Shown piece by piece: positions 11,206-23,397 of a stretch of DNA of 64,000 bases (position 1 is its first letter; each line of letters starts with the position of its first letter). A model generated the notes under the pieces. The model saw only the letters and a program-made list of their open reading frames with translations, searched no databases and was not told the DNA's origin. The position numbers and the translations under genes are program-made. The stretch is from Cepaea nemoralis (Eukaryota; Mollusca; Gastropoda; Stylommatophora; Helicidae): assembly GCA_014155875.1 (NCBI GenBank), contig JACEFZ010016146.1, forward strand, positions 186,001-250,000, read 5' to 3'.

Positions 11206-11719
11206 TTATATTCACCTCCTTATGTTGAAGAATCATGCCCAACTGGCAAGTAATGAACTATAGTGCAAGGTTATGTGTGCTGCCAGGATGTAGATCATGA
11301 CATAGCACCCAACAAATTGTCTGGGAGTTTGGCCCTCTAGAGATATAACGTAGACACTCAGAAGTGTAGGGACATAAATGACACTTCCTCCATCTCTCTC
11401 TCCTTCTCAAACTAAATAGACTCACACTCCGACACATGTAGAGGGAGACATCACGTACGGGCGTTTCCTGAGTTTCATGACGTCAATCTACTTAATCTGT
11501 CAATCCTTTCGATCGATAAATCAATCGAAATAGTCTGAAATTTAGTGCAAGTCACCTTCCGTAAACGAAACATGACTGGCTACAAGAATTAGCTGATTGC
11601 ATACCGCCATGGCTGAGTTTAGGCGATTAGCTCACTAAGCAATGGCAGTACTCAGTGTGAACAAATATTATTGACCCAAGGTGGAGCCCCGTAGATTCTC
11701 ACAATGCTTTACAGCTAGT
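11206..11719. other. Unassigned spacer
   Basis: No gene or known repeat recognised between the 36-bp array and a SINE fragment. Confidence 0.5.
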
Positions 11720-11815
11720 TGCATATCCTTTACATGACGTCACAGTCAACCCCAGCATTTGTTTGGTTGTTTGTGATTCCAGGGCAAGTTTACGTTCAGT
11801 AGTTATCACAATGCT
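11720..11815 (+). mobile_element. SINE family 4 fragment
   Basis: 'tcctttacatgacgtcacag', 'tcaaccccagcatttgtttgg' in part, and 'aagtttacgttcagtagtt' match the two copies at 57960-58330. Both ends are lost. Confidence 0.6.
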
Positions 11816-12099
11816 GACGTATGCCACATAAAGTCAGATTTAACTCTAGAAAATGTGCAGCTGTTGTGGAGGAACATTACAATGTGTCTTTGTTGAGTTT
11901 TCATTTTGTTTTCGTAGAGAACCCATCACATGTCATTTTAAGTGTTTTCACTTGTGTTTGTCTTTCAACAACAAACAGCAAGCTTCTCCAGATGTCCACG
12001 AATAGGCATGAATCTGTTGACATCAACTGCAGACACATTCCTTAGGGTTCTTGTCGTTTGGTTTCATTTGTGACAGTCACCTCTATTCTTGAGTTCATA
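11816..12099. other. Unassigned spacer
   Basis: The open frame at 11821-12045 shows no motif. Confidence 0.4.
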
Positions 12100-12460
12100 T
12101 GAGTCAAAAACCGACACCACAGCACTCAGGATATTCTCATACATGCTCCGTCCTTATTTTCAACAGCCAGCGACGAGTCTCAGTACTAATGGTACCAGTA
12201 GCAGTCTGATTATATGCCTGTCTGGCGTTTCCTCTGAGGTTTGAGTGTCGACTAGATTCTCTGGTCACTCCCGGCAGCACCATTCTCTCCAAGCCGTGAT
12301 AATCTATCTTTTCTTCTGCACTAAACACACGATTCCAGAGGACCTCGACCACTTCCGCCTTAATATGCACCTATAGCCCACCAGGTGATGCAGACCCAGC
12401 CAATCTGCTCCTCTCCCACCACATCAGCATGACCTCGTATGTATACACCAGCATATTCTC
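12100..12460 (-). mobile_element. RNase H LINE family B, diverged 3' fragment
   Basis: The minus strand encodes, in one open stretch, LRGNARQAYNQTATGTIS followed by a WLL..RTEHV tail. This is the family's C-terminal signature (LRG..R..NQ.A.GT.S..T..WLL...TE.VW). Upstream, the 'GHADV' and EEQ remnants of the RNase H end are frameshifted. This copy differs more from the others than they do from each other, so it is older or a separate subfamily. Confidence 0.6.
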
Positions 12461-13036
12461 ATGGTCATTGTTGCATTAATTCAGTGAGCTTATCGAGGCC
12501 GCGGTGTCTTGAATGAACCTGTGGTAATATAGGCACCTTTCCTCGTCTACCGTGTCCTTACCTTGGGCTCTTCCAGTAACAGCATGTGAACATAGAACGA
12601 TGTTGGCAGGGCCATTCTTCGCCTTCAGATGTGACATAACGGACCACCAAAACCAAGCATAATTTTCGCGTGTCTGCGTCACGATTAATGCAGAAGCTAA
12701 CTGACCAGACACGGTGCTGAACGTGTTCTCCGGGAACGTTCTCTATTCTTCAGTTTAAGCAAGATATACAGTTATACTGACTCACTGAATGAACATTCAA
12801 CTCCAACCTGCGTGGAATTAAAGAGGAATCGAAAAATAACCGGCCCATTTCATCATGATAACTTGCCTGGCGGTGTAATCATCAAAGATGTGACTGGAAG
12901 AGATGAAGATGAACAAGAAAACCATCAATTTTGACAATGATGAAACAGACAAGTGACATTGGAATCTGTCTATCGAAGATTATCGTGGCGTAATATGGAG
13001 AAGTGGAACACCAACAACTCTGTTCACATAAATGTA
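12461..13036. other. Unassigned spacer
   Basis: No recognisable gene. Open frames at 12476-12712 and 12882-13430 (minus) carry no motif, and the latter runs through a MITE. Confidence 0.45.
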
Positions 13037-13199
13037 CATGGCCGTGCCGTGCTATGATACAGAGAGGCGGCCCATCAGGCGGCAACGTCAGGGGGCGGCA
13101 TAAGCGGCGAAGGAGGGGTGCATTTCGAAGACTTGCATCATTAAGGGGCGGCATTTCGAAGATTTGCATCATACTGAGAAAAGCTACTGCACGGCCCTG
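13037..13199 (+). mobile_element. hAT MITE family H4
   Basis: A 163-bp element with terminal inverted repeats CATGGCCGTGC...(left) and ...GCACGGCCCTG (right, inverted CAGGGCCGTGC). It is flanked by 8-bp sequences TAAATGTA (13029-13036) and TGAATGTA (13200-13207) that differ at one base, as an aged hAT target duplication would. The interior is rich in 'ggggcggc' and holds two copies of 'gcatttcgaaga'. There is no coding capacity. Confidence 0.75.
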
Positions 13200-14208
13200 T
13201 GAATGTATAAAATTGTGCCTTTGTTCAAAATGATAAAGATATGTTGATCGCATACATATAGCGACGGTCACAAGTGTGCGTTGAACAAAGCCACATAGAA
13301 GCAGGCAGATCAGGACTATCGAGCGTATTCTCTTAGTGATGTGTAATAAATGGGTACATAGTTCTGTATGCGGGCGTGCTTTCTCAGTATTGTCTCGTAT
13401 ATATTGTCCGAGGGGTTTGTCATTGTGCATGTGGTGATAGTTGATAGATTATACATATCTAATTGTATGACAATAAGTAACCAGCCGGTAGCCATGTTTG
13501 TATAAACAGTAAAGCTGGCAAGTTAAAGAATCTGAGCTTGCCGTGAAGGTAGGTTTCGCTACGTCTGCTTTTGGAGTTACAAATCACCTGTCGTGGATGC
13601 TTCACTGAAATATTGTATTTAGCAAGTATCCGGTGGAGTGTTTCATCAAGTTTAATTTAAACAAAATTGTCAGAGAAGGAGGTGGCGCATTTTGTAGCTA
13701 AGAATTGAGAAGATATTGCCTCTTTGTTTAGATTATCTCAGGTTACGTTGGGTCTGGACAAGTAAAAACTAGGAGAACTATAGCTCACGCCGTTTAAAGT
13801 GTTTCCGGGCTAAAGGTCGATGCTTTGAGTACATTGTATATGTAGGGAATAAAGTGCCAGCAGTCGGCTGAATTAAATGTATAGGAATATAAACATGACA
13901 GCTGGTTCCCGCCAATACCTTCAAACCGTTTTTGTATGCGCAATGTGCTGATGCTTTCACTGCAAACCTGTCACTGCCAAGACCCCTAGATCTGTCTTAG
14001 TTTTTTCAATTTTACATACACATCACACATACTCGCGCGCGCACACACGCATTGGTATATATTTGTGAAGTTGTTGAAACTGCATTATTTGTTTACGAAT
14101 TTGTATCTTGTATTTGCATATGTTGTATAGTATAGTGCTGCTATATAGCAGGTTGACGTTATAGAGTTGTTGCATTGGTTCAGGGAGTGAGGAAACACGA
14201 AAGAACAA
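13200..14208. other. Unassigned spacer
   Basis: About 1 kb with no gene or repeat I can name, apart from a short CG/CA-rich patch near 14035-14050. Confidence 0.5.
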
Positions 14209-14222
14209 GGGGGGGGGGGGGG

Positions 14223-14274
<52 letters not shown>
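14209..14274. repeat. Poly-G then (GA)n tract
   Basis: About 17 G followed by about 25 GA dinucleotides. Confidence 0.95.
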
Positions 14275-14276
<2 letters not shown>

Positions 14277-14429
14277 TTAAAGTTAGTTTACTGGGGAGTA
14301 TTAGGTTAGAAAACTCGTAATTCAAATGGGGCTTGCGAAATTGGCGAAGAGTGTAAGACGGTAAGGTATATTTCTTCTGTTTCTACTCCACTCGTTCGCG
14401 GGCATTCATGGCAGTACTGGACCTTCATT

Positions 14430-14645
14430 CGGACTCGGACTCCGAAGGTTGTGAGTTCGATTCCGTACCGCGTCCTTCGGTTTACGAGTGCATTTGTTCG
14501 GAGACTCCTGAGGGTCGTCGCTGGAGCTACGGAGTTCGTGCATTCTGCAAAGCTTTCCGCGCTGCGGAAAGAGACTGAGCCATATGGGATTAAATTCCGG
14601 TGCAATGAAGTCGACCCTGTCGACTTTTAAGCGACTTTTTATTCG
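14430..14645 (+). mobile_element. tRNA-derived SINE family 1
   Basis: Contains 'ggttgtgagttcgattccg' (B box GTTCGANNC), then 'cgtccttcggtttacgagtg', 'gtcgctggagctacggagtt', 'gagccatatggga' and the tail 'ccctgtcgacttttaagcga'. It matches the complete copy at 23149-23397. The A-box end is eroded. Adjacent frames that look coding are part of the SINE. Confidence 0.85.
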
Positions 14646-15848
14646 CCAATTTATTTCTACTAATTCCACTCCTCGCCACAACCGGATCGGAAGGACACGT
14701 CTGCTGCTGGACGACTGGGGCGGTCATCTGTATACTTCTGCTGTAACATCAGTCTGTTAAAGTACTCGGCCATGTCACATGCATGATACTCTTGGCGTCC
14801 TTGGACATAGAATCAAACAAACGCTGAGATATTGCCAGTTGCAGATCGCTCATACAAACCATAAGGTCAAGATAAATATAAATAATTATATGTATAAATG
14901 CGAATTACAGAAACTAATCTTATGTTGGAAAATGCTTGGCAGATGAGACTGGGGAAGACAGCGACATGTGCATGTGGGAAGCTTAAACAAATCGGCGGCA
15001 AATCATCTTATAAGGAACATAAACTTCATATTACGTGACAGATTACGTGACAGAGAAGGTTGGAGAGTCATGATCGCCGATGCTTGCCCCATACCAGTAA
15101 TCTGAAGAAGACGATAGTTTAGGGAGACTATTGACCTCAACCATCTACAGCTGACCAAGCCTCGTCACGTATTTCTGGGAGGGAAGGTCTTACGACAGTT
15201 GCCTGGTTACACATATGCCTAGTATATGCAAGTTCCTATCGTTCACCTTTCTTGTTCTGGTTCAGTATCTGTCATGTCGGTATCGGCAATGTGATTAACA
15301 TAACTTTTCAGAAATGTCTATCCAAAATGTGTATTTTTTTTTAAAGCCTTGATCTCGTTAAGTAACTCTTTCCACGCTAATCTGTGTAAGATGTCTTACC
15401 GCATGAACACTACATGGCTGTGCCCTCCCAGGCACACGCCCGCACATATGAATATCCTGGGCTGGTGCTTGTTAATCAGCATGTTGTTGAAATATTTCGC
15501 TGACTGCTTCAAGAAAAACTGCCTACTGACTGCTGCTGCTGCTTATGTTACAGCTGTGTCTGCCTTTGTCACTAGCAACACATGTGCTACTATCTGCTAC
15601 AACTATGGCTAACACAGCTGTTACACGTCCTGGCGTCGTTAAAACAACCGCTTCTACATGCATAGCACCCAGCACTAGCTTGCCGGTGGTACTGTTCTCG
15701 TGCAATAGTAGCAATACTGGCGCTGATCAGACTGGTACACGTATTGAGAGATAGCTTCGCGTATATATATCAGCACTTATATTATTGGGTGTCTAAATGT
15801 CTTTGCGGGTAATCACACTTGTTCCTACATTGAGACGCTGTCGTCATT
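14646..15848. other. Spacer with a possible LINE 3' scrap
   Basis: Around 15000-15095 the plus strand reads a short DREGWRVMIADAC, which resembles the end of RTE-type LINE proteins, but nothing else supports it. Open frames at 15349-15754 have no domain. The rest is unassigned. Confidence 0.3.
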
Positions 15849-16077
15849 TAAAAAGTCACTTAAAAGTCGACAGGGTCGACTTCATTGCACCGTGTTTTAT
15901 CCCATATGGGTCGGTCTCTTTCCGCAGCGCGGAGAGCGTCGCACAAAGGCTCACAAAGCACAAACTCCGTAACTCCGAAAAATTTCACTCGTGAACCGAA
16001 GGACGCGGTCCGTAATCGAACCCACAACCTTCGGAGCCCGAGTCAAACGGCTTGACCACTACGACACGGAGACTCCC
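15849..16077 (-). mobile_element. tRNA-derived SINE family 1
   Basis: Inverted copy with the tail 'gtcacttaaaagtcgacagg' at left, 'atcccatatggg' and the tRNA-like head at right, ending 'ctacgacacggagactccc'. The B box reads GGTTCGATTACG inverted, with changes from consensus. Confidence 0.85.
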
Positions 16078-16366
16078 AAATGCTGTCGTCATTTGTAGAC
16101 AGGAGGTTCGAATCCCGGTGCGGTAACTGTAGCTTTCAAATGTATAGCGTGTCTCCTTACTCTACTTCTTTCTTATATATATGTGATGTCGATCAGTCCC
16201 CGAGCATTTAATTCTCACACTATTCCAATAGCCTTAAGGGTCCCACGGCAGTTGATATTTCTAGTATAAGTATGGCTGCTGACGCTACTATCGTGTTTTC
16301 GCTTGTTTGCTGCCACTCCTGCTGCAATCTGTCTATCACTTTCAGTATGATTACATAAGCTGCAGT

Positions 16367-16477
16367 GGAAGATAAACTCTATGGACCGCTGAATGAACTA
16401 AAAAAGACTGTTAGATTCATACAAGAGACAACATTGCAGTTATAAACATAATTTAGGCGAACGAAAGAAGAAGAAGA
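16367..16477 (+). mobile_element. RNase H LINE family A, 3' end with target duplication
   Basis: A 111-bp 3' fragment encodes the last residues of the family (DKLYGPLNELKKTVRFIQET in this reading) and ends in a short (GAA)n tail. It is flanked by a perfect direct repeat ATAAGCTGCAGT (16355-16366 and 16478-16489). This is a textbook 5'-truncated LINE insertion. Matching longer copies are at 18952-19752 and 50618-51107 on the minus strand. Confidence 0.85.
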
Positions 16478-16489
16478 ATAAGCTGCAGT

Positions 16490-17152
16490 TCACTGTGCTG
16501 TAGTATGTAGTCATCTGGAAACAGCGATTTTTTTTTCTGAGACGGAAGTGCAGAATAAATTAGAACTTTGAAGCTAAAAACAAACCTGCTAAAAAAAAAA
16601 AAACGAGTTATGCACACCTATGGCACGTTTGAAAATTGAGAACAAAAGCATCTTGTTCACACCAGACTATTGAGACCGTGGAGGCTGGGGGAATATCGGA
16701 GACTTCTTTCCTTGTGCACGTCAGCGCGTGCTGAACATCAGCTATCTTGATCATAAAGATTGCGGCCTAAAATAACCTGATAGCTACATGTTTGCCTTTC
16801 AGTGCTGTCTGAGTTTCACAAGTTATGGCTTTTACTGCCGGGGTTCGGAGAAATTTCGGCAAGATCACATACAGCATTGAAACATGGCGGACCTCACGGT
16901 CTGTGTTGCAGATAAATCATGCTCGGGAACATGGCTAGGCAAGAGTAATCATAGTTGTGCTGAATCATAGTTCGGCATGGTTACAGATGAAGCATGGTTG
17001 GTTGGTGTACATTATATCAGGCAGCCAGTGTCTCTTATGACTTGTTTGCTGATCTGGCCTACCAAGCTCATCGGATCCTTTTCCAACTCCGCCATTCGAT
17101 TAACGAGTGCAGTTTTCAAAGAGACCGACTTGGGGTGGGGGTTAGGTGGAAA
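16490..17152. other. Unassigned spacer
   Basis: No gene recognised. Short A and T homopolymers occur near 16528 and 16593. Confidence 0.5.
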
Positions 17153-17167
17153 GGGGGGGGGGGGGGG
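17153..17167. repeat. Poly-G tract
   Basis: Fifteen consecutive G residues. Confidence 0.9.
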
Positions 17168-17266
17168 TTGACGCTGGAGCTACGGAGTTCGTGCTCTGTG
17201 CTAGCTTTCGGTAGGTTTATCTGCGGGGCCATATGGGATAACTCGGTGCAATGACGTCAAACTTCT
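17168..17266 (+). mobile_element. SINE family 1, 3' part
   Basis: 'gctggagctacggagttcgt', 'gccatatgggata' and 'ggtgcaatgacgtc' match the body of family 1. The tRNA head is absent, cut at the poly-G tract. Confidence 0.75.
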
Positions 17267-17365
17267 TGCTTTGAACCTTATGGTGCCTTTCACACACACA
17301 CGCGCGCGCACACATATCCACATAAAGAGACAGACAGACAGACACTCCGGTGTGATCATGGAGAG

Positions 17366-18050
17366 GGGTTGAGCTAAGAACTGATATCGCTGCATTCTGG
17401 ATATTCCCATACGCGTTCAATAGCCAGTGAAGAGTCACACTACTAATTTTTCCCACCGCTATCTAATAGAAAGTTCTTCAGGTCTTCCCTCTCAGTTTTA
17501 AGATTCTTCCAGAACCTTTTCCAGTCACCCGCAATCTCATCCTTTTCACATACGGGTTCTCAGTATGATCCCCACTTTCTATACCTTGTCCTACAGGCGC
17601 ACACCCTCTCCCCCCTTGTCTATAAGTAACAAGAGGTGCATTCCCTGCCAGCCTATCAGCCAATTCATTCCCCCCGCATTCCCCCCACATGGCCAGGGCC
17701 AAAAATCCATACAATTCTCACAATCTGTGACTTCTGAAGCGAGGTGAGCCATTCCACACGAAACATTCCTTTCTCCACCATACTAAGCATACTCCTCGAG
17801 TCCGTGATGAAGACAGTGTGTGTTGCAGTGGTCTCTTATAACCAACGGAATGCCGCTGTGACTGCTTCCACCTCCATTCTTATGCTGGAGGTCGTAGCCT
17901 CATATGCCAGACTCTCCTTTTTAAGAATTGTCCATTAGCCTTCGCAATGAAACCCCAACCACTCCGTCTGTTTCTCACCACTGACCTATCAGTATAGATC
18001 ACTATGTCACATTGATGTGTGTTACTCTGGATCAGTCAGACTGACCACAT
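17366..18050 (-). mobile_element. RNase H LINE family B, RNase H domain and tail
   Basis: Minus-strand frames show IVIYTDRSVVRNRRSG (the usual DGS motif has G changed to R), the conserved WHMR segment, and then WGECGGNELADRLAGNA in the 17478-17714 frame. The end is LRGKT and WEYPECSDIS. The 3' terminus retains part of the tail, TTGAGC inverted. Several stops and frameshifts make it a pseudogene. It is the copy with the longest upstream RNase H after 30063-30935. Confidence 0.75.
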
Positions 18051-18185
18051 CACTGCTGGTATACCTCAGATATGCCGCTGCCACTGTAGTGGATGGGTGT
18101 CTGCATTGTTTACACGTAAAAAAGGCTGGCATGACTTAACATTTGATTCGTGATGTTTGGAGACAAGCGATACCTAGTTGCACCA

Positions 18186-18222
18186 AGCCATATGGGATGA
18201 AACCCGGTGCAGGGAAGTCGAA
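18186..18222 (+). mobile_element. SINE family 1 scrap
   Basis: 'gccatatgggatgaaacccg' and 'gtgcagggaagtcga' are the 3' body of family 1; nothing else is left. Confidence 0.55.
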
Positions 18223-18529
18223 TCTCTGGCGTTTACACTCTTTAACATATTTGATTGAACTGCTCAGAGCCCGTGGAAAGTTGCTCAGTTATGTGTGATT
18301 CCGTGTGCTGTGTTTGTGCCTGCTAGAGGAACACCCTTGTTCTGGTCACTAGTTTATTCTATCCACGGTCAGCACCTGGCGATTATAGGAGTCGAGTAGC
18401 GCTGAGAACTTCGCTTTGAAAGCTGCTATCGTTTCATGCATTCTTTGCACTTGTAAATCTGTGTTAGAAGAATATGTTCATAATTACTAATGTATGCACC
18501 AAATGCATTGTGTTACATATGAGAGATAC
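18223..18529. other. Unassigned spacer
   Basis: Nothing recognised. Confidence 0.5.
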
Positions 18530-18718
18530 TGATGAGTGGAACCGGTACAATGACAGCTAAACATTTGATGCATGGGTGTCCAACATATGCAGAACAGGGA
18601 AAAGTATATTGCCCTGCACCCACTCTATTTGAAGACAAATTCTTTGGGGATATCAACAAGCTACTGTTTTGTTTGCATTTATTCATATTGACGTCTGAAC
18701 GAAGAAGAAGTACTCTTT
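18530..18718 (+). mobile_element. RNase H LINE family A-like, diverged 3' end
   Basis: The plus strand reads AKHLMHGCPTYAEQG, then PTLFEDKFFGDINKL, then a tail 'gaacgaagaagaagtac'. This parallels the AEHILQDCP...EDKLYGPLNEL end and GAA tail of family A, but with strong divergence, so it is a separate related subfamily. The H-x4-C half of the C-terminal zinc-knuckle-like motif is retained. It is not a host gene. Confidence 0.6.
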
Positions 18719-18814
18719 AGTCCCCTTGTTATCCTTACACATGAGTGTGCCAGATGGAGAATCTGTCATTGAGCCTGTCAGTAAGTTTATGTTTCTCTCT
18801 CTGTCTCCCCCTCC

Positions 18815-18818
<4 letters not shown>

Positions 18819-18910
<92 letters not shown>
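18819..18910. repeat. (CT)n microsatellite
   Basis: About 45 CT dinucleotides. It gives false Ser-Leu and Arg-Glu open frames. Confidence 0.97.
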
Positions 18911-18913
<3 letters not shown>

Positions 18914-18951
18914 TCTCCCCTAAACACTCAACAGCAAATATTTCGACCACA

Positions 18952-19752
18952 TTTCTTCTTCTTTCGTTCGCTTGAAATATGTCTATAACTGCAATGGTGT
19001 CTCTTGTATGAATTTAACTGTCTTTTTTTTAGTTCACTCAGTGGTCCATAGAATTTATCTTCCACTGTCGTCTCTCTAGGCCAGAAGGTTTGCCTAGGTA
19101 TGTTATATTTTGGGCCGTCTTGGAGTATGTGCTCTGCTGTCTGCGACGCCAATCCGCGTGTGCACATGGCTGATTCCATAATCTTGAATTGTGCATGCAT
19201 GTGGTTTCGTAATCTATTGTGTCCTGTAATGAGGCGCAGAATAATTACTTCTTCTGGTCTGTCCATAACATGGTAGTCGTCTTGAGCAGGTTTTACTGGC
19301 TTTCTGACTGATTTGATCATTCTTTTCTTTTGGTGGTATGTATCGGGCACATCAGGCTGTTCTTCTTTTGCTCCTTCCGTAGCCAATCGATCAGCTCTGT
19401 CGTTTCCGGGTACTCCACAGTGGGATGGTATCCACTGCATGGTGACCTTATGCTGACTGCTAATTTCAGAAAGTAGTGTCCTTAGTAATGGCAATTTCCC
19501 AGACAGAAACGCCTCGAGTACTAATTTTGCATCTGTCAGTAGCACCACAGGTTGTGTACCACGGCCAGTATTTAGTAATTCCTCTGTTGCTATTTTGATT
19601 GCCTCGAGTTCAGCATCATAGTTATGGCAGTACTTTCCTGTTGGTACTCTGGCCGTATCCCTAGTATTATTTATGTATTCTATGTACACTCCCGCTCCTC
19701 CATTTCGAACTGTATTTTGTGCTGACCCATCTGTGTAGACTCGGATCCAGAG
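18952..19752 (-). mobile_element. RNase H LINE family A, best RNase H copy
   Basis: The minus strand encodes a LINE RNase H with all expected acidic residues visible: D in YTDGSAQ, E in DAELEAIK, D in LLTDAKLVL, and H plus D in HCGVPGNDRADRLA. A C-terminal tail follows with AEHILQ and a WPRETTVEDK stretch. The domain degrades RNA in RNA-DNA hybrids during reverse transcription. A 12-bp duplication, ATTTCGACCACA, flanks it (18940-18951, 19753-19764), so the first residues of the apparent 292-residue frame (to 19806) are host flank. RT is missing by 5' truncation. The zinc-knuckle-like cysteines are partly lost (CTRG, QDGP), and an extra T run shifts the end. Confidence 0.85.
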
Positions 19753-19764
19753 ATTTCGACCACA

Positions 19765-20374
19765 AACCTTCAACCATTTATGCATAGATAATAACTTTAT
19801 AGTCATTTGTGATCTTTCCTATTATGTGTCTCCCTGGCCTCCTCCCACCCTATACTCCAAGATATTCTCAGACGTGCATAAAGACAGAGTATGGGAATAC
19901 AGCAGCGGTTACGCAAGCTTGACTTCCACGACTTCGTATTCTAAAGTGATCGGAGAGCTATAACCGCATGGAAGAACAGTAGTTGAAAGCACTAAAAGGG
20001 AATACAGCATCCTTGCAGGGTGCTTCAATTATATATGCCCAAAGAAATGGTTAAACCAGGCAGCACATGCAGCACACATAAGCAACATACGATGAGGAAT
20101 GTCTGATGCAACACAAAGTGGAACAGACATTGTCAGTCATATCAGCTGTAAATGTCATCACCGTGAAACCTAATGTTATTAGAGTTATTCACGTTGAGGT
20201 CTGAGTGCGAACAACAAAGAAGAAGAAATCATGCCAAGCACTGTGTATTGCCTATAAGAAAAACAGCAGCTGTCATCCTGGGCTCGTGGCCCAGAAAGAG
20301 CATGGCAGGAAGACACGCTCAATGTGAACACGTGATCGCCTAAACTTCCCGTGCGCTGACGTCGCCTTGTGGGT
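19765..20374. other. Unassigned spacer
   Basis: No gene. A short 'gaagaagaaatc' at about 20218-20229 could be an eroded tail of the 18530-type LINE; support is weak. Confidence 0.35.
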
Positions 20375-20510
20375 TCTGTCCCTGCACCGGTCGGTGGACT
20401 TTAACGTCGACCTCTCGTACAGAAAGCCGTGGCAAACTACTGAACGTAATCTTGCCTAGAAAATCAACCTTGAGATGGTGGCAACGTCCTGCCAAGGACA
20501 TGCAGTGTTG
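20375..20510 (+). mobile_element. SINE family 3, 3' part
   Basis: 'agccgtggcaaactactgaa' and 'cgtaatcttgcctag' match the family 3 copies at 20991-21235 and 55354-55600. The tRNA-like head is absent or eroded. Confidence 0.6.
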
Positions 20511-20990
20511 TCATCAGTAATATAATACATGCATTGTTGTCATCAGTAATATAATACATGACATGTTGTCATCAGTAATATAATACATGACATGTTGTTA
20601 TCAGTAATATAATACACGACATGTTGTCATCAGTAGTATAATACATGACATGTCATCAGTAATATAATACATGACATGTTGTCACAGTAATATAATACAT
20701 GACATGTTGTCACAGTAATATAATACACGACATGTTGTCACAGTAATATAATACATGACATGTTGTCACAGTAATATAATACATGACATGTTGTCATCAG
20801 TAATATAATACATGAAATGTTGTCATCAGTAATATAATACATAAAATGTCATCAGTCAAATAATACATGAAATGTTATCATCAGTAATATAATACATGAC
20901 ATGTTGTCATCAGTAATATAATTGTTGTCATCAGTAATATAATACATGAAATGTTGTCATCAGTAATATAACTAATGCAATGTTGTCATC
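20511..20990. repeat. 29-bp minisatellite, left segment
   Basis: Roughly 17 copies of 'catgacatgttgtcatcagt' plus 'aatataata', with units shortened where 'tgttg' or 'atc' is lost. The array continues after the SINE at 20991-21235. Confidence 0.95.
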
Positions 20991-21235
20991 GCCGGCTCCC
21001 TGGCCGAGGTTTTAACAGCTTTCTCCGTAATCCCTAATACTCTCGTGGTTAACGTGAGTGCACGAGAATTGGAAGCGGTTCGAGTCGCACCAGTGACTTA
21101 TGAGAGTATGGAGCGGGTCGCTCAGAAAGTCGTGGCGTGCTGATGAACGTAATCTAGCCTAGGAATCAACATACAGCTGAAAGATGCTGATGTTGACCGC
21201 AATATCCTGAGATAGGATGGAAACGCGGAAAAATA
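20991..21235 (+). mobile_element. SINE family 3 inserted in the 29-bp array
   Basis: A 245-bp element with a tRNA-like head ('ctccctggccgagg' and B box 'ggttcgagtc') and an A-rich tail, bounded by AATGTTGTCATC on both sides (20979-20990, 21236-21247). The flanking sequence is itself the satellite unit, so the repeat is only partly diagnostic, but the boundaries are sharp. The same family, with a long poly-A, sits at 55354-55600. Confidence 0.8.
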
Positions 21236-21640
21236 AATGTTGTCATCAGTAAAATAATACATGAAATGTTATTATCGGTATTATAATACATGAAATATTA
21301 TCATCAGTAATATAATACATGAAATGTTGTCATCAGTAATATAATACATGACATGCTGTCATCAGTAATATAATACATGACATGTCATCAGTAAAATAAT
21401 ACATGACATGTTGTCATCAGTAATATAATACAGGAAATGTTGTCATCAATAATATAATACATGAAATGTCACCAGTAATACAATACATGACAAGCTGTCA
21501 TCAGTAATATAATACATGACATGTCATCAGTAATATAATACATGACATGTTGTCATCAGTAATATAATTCATGACATGCTGTCATCAGTAATATAATACA
21601 TGAAATGTTGTCATCAGTAATATAATATATGAAATGGGGG
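21236..21640. repeat. 29-bp minisatellite, right segment
   Basis: About 14 copies of the same unit as 20511-20990, similarly variable. Confidence 0.95.
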
Positions 21641-22087
21641 AAGTGGGAGAATAAAGTGAAGACATCACCGGGCTACAGGCCAGGACAACAACGACACTTG
21701 TATATCACAGTTAGTTTTTGTCATCGGCAACATCTGGGATGTGCAAATGGTGAATACAACTAGTGATACTTATCTGAGTGAATATGTCTGCATAGTGCAA
21801 AGTTCACCGGTAATAAAGACCAGATGTGGGTTGCGTGTTCCAGTTATAACCGATTATTACGTCACTGCTGCAGCCAGCGAAGCTAACGTGCAGACAGGAT
21901 GCTGAGCGGTCGGGGCTTGGTGAGAATCAGGGCTGGGGTGGAAGAGCTGCTGAAAGTGGCTAGATGGAAGGGTGTATGGGTAGCTAGATGATTTTAGGAA
22001 TAAACGCAAGTGAATATAGAAGTGTTGGAAGAATAACACTGTTGTTATAGATAGTTCTTCTAGACACTTGAAAATCTGCGACTAGCT
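21641..22087. other. Unassigned spacer
   Basis: No gene recognised; the minus open frame at 21857-22039 has no motif. Confidence 0.5.
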
Positions 22088-22212
22088 GTATCTGTAAGTG
22101 CTAATCTCATTGGTCTTGTATATTTATCATTAATGAGAAACACGGGTGATCCCAGAATAGAAGTGGCGCAGTTCACTGCTAGTTAATTATATTCACACAC
22201 AAGCACGGGGAA
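22088..22212 (+). repeat. ~125-bp dispersed repeat, copy 1
   Basis: Segments 'gtggcgcagttcactgctag' and 'cacacaagcacggg' recur in the same order and orientation at 23485-23607. The identity of the element is unknown. Confidence 0.7.
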
Positions 22213-22640
22213 AATGGGCAGCTAGAGGCAGGTGTAATTTCCGATACATTTAATAACGATTGCAGCTGAATGTCTGCCTCGAGGCCCTGGTATTCCTATA
22301 GCTGACGTAGAAAGGCGACTTGCTGCCTGAATCGTGTACATCTCTTCATCAAACCTGGCATATTGAAACACCGACAATCCTAGTATATCAAAGCTGACAG
22401 GCTAGTTTGGGTCCATAGTCTGGCAATCTGTCCAGTAAAGCCAATCTTTTATTTCAGATAATTGTTTTTCTGTGTTCTGCAGTTTGCATTCTTACATTTT
22501 CTATGTGTGTGTTTGTTCACACACAAGCCGTGTTCCGTTTATTTCCTGTGAATGATTGTGGTTTGGACTTGGAGTTGTTTGACGCCGGGGAACTACTGAA
22601 GCCATTAATGAACTCGAGAAATATACTCGTTGATGTTGAT

Positions 22641-23148
<508 letters not shown>

Positions 23149-23397
23149 GTCTCCGTGGTGAAGTGATCAAGCCGTCTGACTCGGGCTTCGAAGGTCGTGG
23201 GTTCGATTCTGGGCCGCGTCCTTCGGTTCACGGGTGCATTATTTCTTAGACTCGTGGGGATCGTCGCTGGAGCTACGGAGTTCGTGCTTTGTGCGACGCT
23301 TTCCGCACTGGGGAAAGAGATGGAGCCATATGGGATAAAAACCCGGAACAGTGAAGTAGACCCTGTCGACTTTTAAGCGACTTTTTTTTTTCTCTTG
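23149..23397 (+). mobile_element. tRNA-derived SINE family 1, complete copy
   Basis: The tRNA-like head runs 'tctccgtggtgaagtgatca' (A-box region) to 'gtgggttcgattctgg' (B box GGTTCGATTC). The conserved body follows ('gtcgctggagctacggagtt', 'gagccatatggga'), with 'cctgtcgacttttaagcgac' and a short T-rich end. RNA polymerase III promoter boxes of this kind drive SINE transcription. It is the best reference for the other copies at 14430, 15849, 17168, 18186 and 45848. Confidence 0.88.

Noticed and set aside
12882..13430. A 182-residue minus-strand open frame
   Set aside because: It runs straight through the hAT MITE at 13037-13199 and has no recognisable domain.
15349..15754. Overlapping open frames of 60-87 residues on both strands
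   Set aside because: Three overlapping frames of similar length without motifs are what chance gives in this locally GC-richer stretch.
18735..18975. Arg-Glu and Ser-Leu repeat open frames (also at 55569 and 59539)
   Set aside because: Direct translations of (CT)n/(GA)n microsatellites.
23149..23230. A tRNA gene candidate with A and B boxes
   Set aside because: The head is joined to a conserved non-tRNA body and recurs five more times in whole or part, so it is a SINE promoter, not a tRNA gene.
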